From Pseudomonadota bacterium (GTDB lineage Bacteria > Pseudomonadota > Gammaproteobacteria > Steroidobacterales > Steroidobacteraceae), in NCBI GenBank assembly GCA_021815925.1, contig JAKAZL010000003.1:43556-107555 (forward strand): a DNA stretch of 64,000 nucleotides, written 5' to 3'. Below are positions 60,605 to 64,000 of this stretch, piece after piece. A model generated the notes under the pieces. That model saw only the letters and a program-made list of their open reading frames with translations, did not search any database and was not told the DNA's origin. A program made the position numbers and the translations under genes. Numbering within the stretch: the first letter of the stretch is position 1; every line of letters starts with the position of its first letter.

Positions 60605-63484
60605 ATGCTTGAACCTACACCCCTTTTCGGCGGCAACGCCGACTTCCTGGACACTCTCTACGAGCAGTTTCTACGCGACCCGGCGAGCGTAGAGGAGCGC
60701 TGGCGTCGTTATTTCGAGAGTCTGCCGGGAGGCTCCGGCGCGGAGCAGTCGCGCGGCCCGATCGAGGCGCAGATCGCCGCGCGGGCCAAAGTCCCGCGCG
60801 CAGCGGCGGCCGTTCCGGCCCGCGGCGCCGATGCACGCCAGGCGGCCGTCTCGCGCCTGATCCAGATCTGGATGAACCGCGGGCACCTCATCGCCCGGCT
60901 CGATCCGCTCGGCCTGATGCAGCGACCGCGGCCACACGTGCTGGATCTGGATTACTTCAAGCTCTCGAACGACGATCTCGACAGCGAGTTCTACACCGGT
61001 AGCCGCACCGAGGCGGTGCCCAAGCGGATGAAGCTGCGCGAGATTCTGCGTGAGCTCGAGATCATCTACGGCGGCACCGTCGGTGCGGAGTTCGCGCACA
61101 TCTCCGATTCGGACGAGCGCCTGTGGTTGCAGGACCGCTTCCAGAGCGGCCGGCTGCAGCAGCGCTTCGGTGCCGAGGAGAAGCGCAACATCCTCTGGCA
61201 GCTCACCGCCGCGGAAGGCCTCGAGCGCTATCTGCACACCAAGTTCGTCGGCCAGAAGCGCTTCTCGCTCGAGGGCGGCGAGACCCTGATTCCGATGCTC
61301 GATGATCTCATCCAGCACTGCGGCCGCGCCGCGGTGGAGGAGGTTGTCATCGGCATGGCGCACCGCGGGCGCCTGAATGTGCTGGTGAACCTGCTCGGCA
61401 AGCCCCCCTCGATGCTGTTCTCGGAGTTCGAGGGCAACTACGACCTGAGCCACCTCAAGGGCTCGGGGGACGTGAAGTACCACAAGGGCTTCTCGGCCGA
61501 TCTGCGCACCCCGGCAGGCAACGTGCACGCCGTGCTCGCCTTCAATCCCTCGCACCTGGAGATCGTCAATCCGGTGGTGGAGGGCTCGGTGCGCGCCCGG
61601 CAGGAGCGGCGCGAAGATCTCAACGGCGAGCGGGTCCTGCCGGTGCTGATCCACGGCGATGCCGCCTTTGCCGGCCAGGGTGTGGTGATGGAGACGCTGC
61701 AGCTCTCGCAGGTGCGTGGCTATCGCACCGGCGGCACGCTGCACGTGGTCATCAACAACCAGGTGGGGTTCACCACCTCCGACCCGCAGGATGCGCGCTC
61801 GACGCTCTATTGCAGCGACGTTGCCAAGATGCTCGAGGCACCGATCTTCCACGTCAACGGAGACGATCCGGAGGCGGCGGTGTTCGTCACGCGCCTCGCA
61901 CTGGAATACCGCCGGCGCTATCACAAAGACGTGGTGATCGATCTGGTCTGCTATCGACGCCTCGGCCACAACGAGGCCGACGAGCCGGCGGCCACCCAGC
62001 CGACGATGTACCAGGCCATCCGCAAGCATCCCACGACCCGCCAGCTCTACGCCGAGCGTCTGATCGCCGAGCAGGCCCTGAACGCGGCGGACGCCGAGGC
62101 GCTGGTGAGTCAGTATCGCGACGGACTCGATCAGGGCAAGCCGCTGGCGCGCGCCGCGCTCGGCATGATCGGCAACCAGTTCACGGTGGACTGGACGCGC
62201 TACGCCGAGTCGGATTGGAGCGAGCGGGTGGGCACGGGCGTCGAGATGGCGCGCCTGAAGTCCCTCGGCGAGCGGCTGCTGCGAGTGCCGCAGGGCTTGA
62301 CGATGCACCCGCGCGTCGCCCAGCTGATGAAGAACCGGGCCCAGATGTACGCCGGTGAGCAGTCGCTCGACTGGGGTGCTGCCGAGATGCTCGGTTACGC
62401 CTCGCTGGTCGAGGATGGCTACTCGGTGCGCCTGAGCGGGCAGGACTGCGGACGCGGCACGTTCTTCCACCGCCACGCGGTGCTGCACGATCAGGGCAGC
62501 AGCGAGGTGTACATCCCGCTGCAGCACCTGGCCGATCGTCAGCCGCGCGTGCAGATCATCGACTCGGTGCTCTCCGAGGAAGCCGTCATGGGCTTCGAGT
62601 ACGGCTACTCGACCACCGAGCCGGGATGCCTGACCATCTGGGAGGGGCAGTTCGGCGACTTCGCCAACGGCGCCCAGGTCGTCATCGATCAGTTCATCAG
62701 CTCCGGGGAGTCGAAGTGGCAGCGCTTCTGCGGCCTGACGCTGTTCCTGCCGCACGGCTACGAGGGTCAGGGCCCCGAGCACTCCTCGGCGCGCTTGGAG
62801 CGGTTCCTGCAGCTGTGTGCCGAGTCGAACATGCAGGTGTGCGTGCCCTCGACGCCGGCGCAGATGTTCCACATGCTGCGCCGGCAGATGCTGCAGTCGT
62901 TCCGCAAGCCACTGATCGTCATGACGCCGAAGAGCCTGCTGCGTCACGAGCTGTCGGTCTCGGCGCTGGAGGATCTGACGCGGGGCGGTTTCGCGCGCGT
63001 GATCGATGAGATCGAGCCGCTCGAGCCCGACTCGGTCAAGCGCGTGGTGTTCTGCGGCGGCAAAGTGTATTTCGACCTGCTCAAGGCGCGCCGCACGGCG
63101 GGCATCCGCGACGTGGCACTGGTGCGCATCGAGCAGCTCTACCCGTTCCCGAGCGAGGAATACGAGGCGGTGCTTGGGCGCTACCGGAATCTGCGCGAGG
63201 TGGTCTGGTGTCAGGAGGAGCCGCAGAACCAGGGCGCCTGGTACCAGATCCGCCACCGCCTGGAGTCGGCATTCGGCAAGGACCTCGAGGTGCTCTATGC
63301 CGGACGCGCGCCGGCGGCTGCCCCGGCCACCGGCATCGGCAAGGTGCACGAGCGTGAGCAGCAGATGCTGGTCGATGCGGCGCTGCGTGCGACGACCACC
63401 GAGGACTCGGGCCGCAAGACGGCCCGCCTGACGCACGCCCGCGGACGCAAGAGCGCCGCGGCCCCGATGAGAAAGAGCTCATGA
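60605..63484 (+). CDS. sucA: 2-oxoglutarate dehydrogenase E1 component
   Basis: 959 aa; FGGNADFLDTLYEQFLRDP, VVIGMAHRGRLNVLVNLLGK, GDAAFAGQGVVMETLQLSQVRGYRTGGTLHVVINNQVGFTT. Confidence 0.97.
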   Translation: MLEPTPLFGGNADFLDTLYEQFLRDPASVEERWRRYFESLPGGSGAEQSRGPIEAQIAARAKVPRAAAAVPARGADARQAAVSRLIQIWMNRGHLIARLDPLGLMQRPRPHVLDLDYFKLSNDDLDSEFYTGSRTEAVPKRMKLREILRELEIIYGGTVGAEFAHISDSDERLWLQDRFQSGRLQQRFGAEEKRNILWQLTAAEGLERYLHTKFVGQKRFSLEGGETLIPMLDDLIQHCGRAAVEEVVIGMAHRGRLNVLVNLLGKPPSMLFSEFEGNYDLSHLKGSGDVKYHKGFSADLRTPAGNVHAVLAFNPSHLEIVNPVVEGSVRARQERREDLNGERVLPVLIHGDAAFAGQGVVMETLQLSQVRGYRTGGTLHVVINNQVGFTTSDPQDARSTLYCSDVAKMLEAPIFHVNGDDPEAAVFVTRLALEYRRRYHKDVVIDLVCYRRLGHNEADEPAATQPTMYQAIRKHPTTRQLYAERLIAEQALNAADAEALVSQYRDGLDQGKPLARAALGMIGNQFTVDWTRYAESDWSERVGTGVEMARLKSLGERLLRVPQGLTMHPRVAQLMKNRAQMYAGEQSLDWGAAEMLGYASLVEDGYSVRLSGQDCGRGTFFHRHAVLHDQGSSEVYIPLQHLADRQPRVQIIDSVLSEEAVMGFEYGYSTTEPGCLTIWEGQFGDFANGAQVVIDQFISSGESKWQRFCGLTLFLPHGYEGQGPEHSSARLERFLQLCAESNMQVCVPSTPAQMFHMLRRQMLQSFRKPLIVMTPKSLLRHELSVSALEDLTRGGFARVIDEIEPLEPDSVKRVVFCGGKVYFDLLKARRTAGIRDVALVRIEQLYPFPSEEYEAVLGRYRNLREVVWCQEEPQNQGAWYQIRHRLESAFGKDLEVLYAGRAPAAAPATGIGKVHEREQQMLVDAALRATTTEDSGRKTARLTHARGRKSAAAPMRKSS

Positions 63485-64000
63485 CGACCGAAATCAAAGT
63501 CCCGCAGCTTCCCGAGTCCGTTTCCGACGCCACGCTGGTGGCCTGGCACAAGCAGCCGGGCGATGCCGTGCGGCGCGACGAGAACCTCGCCGATCTGGAG
63601 ACCGACAAAGTCGTGCTCGAGGTGCCGGCGCCGGTCGACGGCGTGCTGCGCGAGCTGAAGGTCGCCGGCGGCACCGTCGTCACCAGTGGCCAGGTGCTTG
63701 CGGTGATCGAGGAGGGGGCCGCGCCGCGCGCCGCCGCAGCCGAGGCGAAACCCGCAGCCGCTGCCGCGCCGGGGAGTCCGCGCAAGGCCGATTCGGGCAC
63801 CGATGCCGGCGCCGAGAAGCTCAGTCCCTCGGTGCGCCGGCTGGTGGAGGAAAACCGCCTCGACCCCGGAGCAATTCCCGCGAGCGGGCGCGACGGTCGC
63901 CTGACGAAGTCGGACGTGGTTGGATTTCTCGGCAAGCAGCAGGCCCCGGCCCCGACGGCTGCACCGCCCGCGGCAGCGGCCGCCGGCCGCGCCGAGCAGC
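63481..64000 (+). CDS. sucB: Dihydrolipoamide succinyltransferase E2 (partial, runs off window)
   Basis: MTTEIKVPQLPESVSDATLVAWHKQPGDAVRRDENLADLETDKVVLEV lipoyl domain; ATGA overlap with sucA. Confidence 0.95.
   Translation, partial: MTTEIKVPQLPESVSDATLVAWHKQPGDAVRRDENLADLETDKVVLEVPAPVDGVLRELKVAGGTVVTSGQVLAVIEEGAAPRAAAAEAKPAAAAAPGSPRKADSGTDAGAEKLSPSVRRLVEENRLDPGAIPASGRDGRLTKSDVVGFLGKQQAPAPTAAPPAAAAAGRAEQ

Noticed and set aside
60671-63436. 921-aa minus-strand ORF
   Set aside because: Shadow ORF of sucA, which is unambiguous on the plus strand.
1-64000. CRISPR arrays, rRNA genes, retrons, known defence operons, large tandem repeats
   Set aside because: Looked for repeat-spacer periodicity, reverse transcriptase, Cas and rRNA motifs; none seen.

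Overview
High-GC gammaproteobacterial-type chromosomal window. The left edge (about 1-1017) looks like the end of an integrated element: a HigB/HigA-like toxin-antitoxin pair next to a displaced 3' fragment of tRNA-Pro(GGG). After an orphan PD-(D/E)XK-like protein, a Sel1/TPR protein and an IS3 remnant comes an accessory catabolic region (about 6.4-37 kb). It holds an N,N-dimethylformamidase-beta-like protein, an NCS1 permease, an IclR regulator with a candidate palindromic operator, and a translationally coupled operon (class III aminotransferase, ALDH, CoA-transferase A/B, class III aminotransferase). It also holds two TonB-receptor + TPR-sulfotransferase modules flanking an arginine-transaminase-type cluster (AruH/AruI-like, two APC permeases, oxidoreductase, DDAH). 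The right part has a BlaI/M56 pair, a YncE/phosphoesterase fusion, three GGDEF proteins, RlpA, a fused 5-oxoprolinase followed by DUF969/DUF979/DUF2891 genes, a large sortilin/BNR-like repeat protein, tRNA-Arg(CCT), and sucA-sucB (sucB truncated by the window edge). The strongest candidates for undescribed biology are (i) the 5-oxoprolinase-DUF969-DUF979-DUF2891 operon and (ii) the duplicated TonB-receptor/TPR-sulfotransferase modules around the guanidino/amine catabolic genes. Family assignments come from reading the translated proteins; no database search was run.
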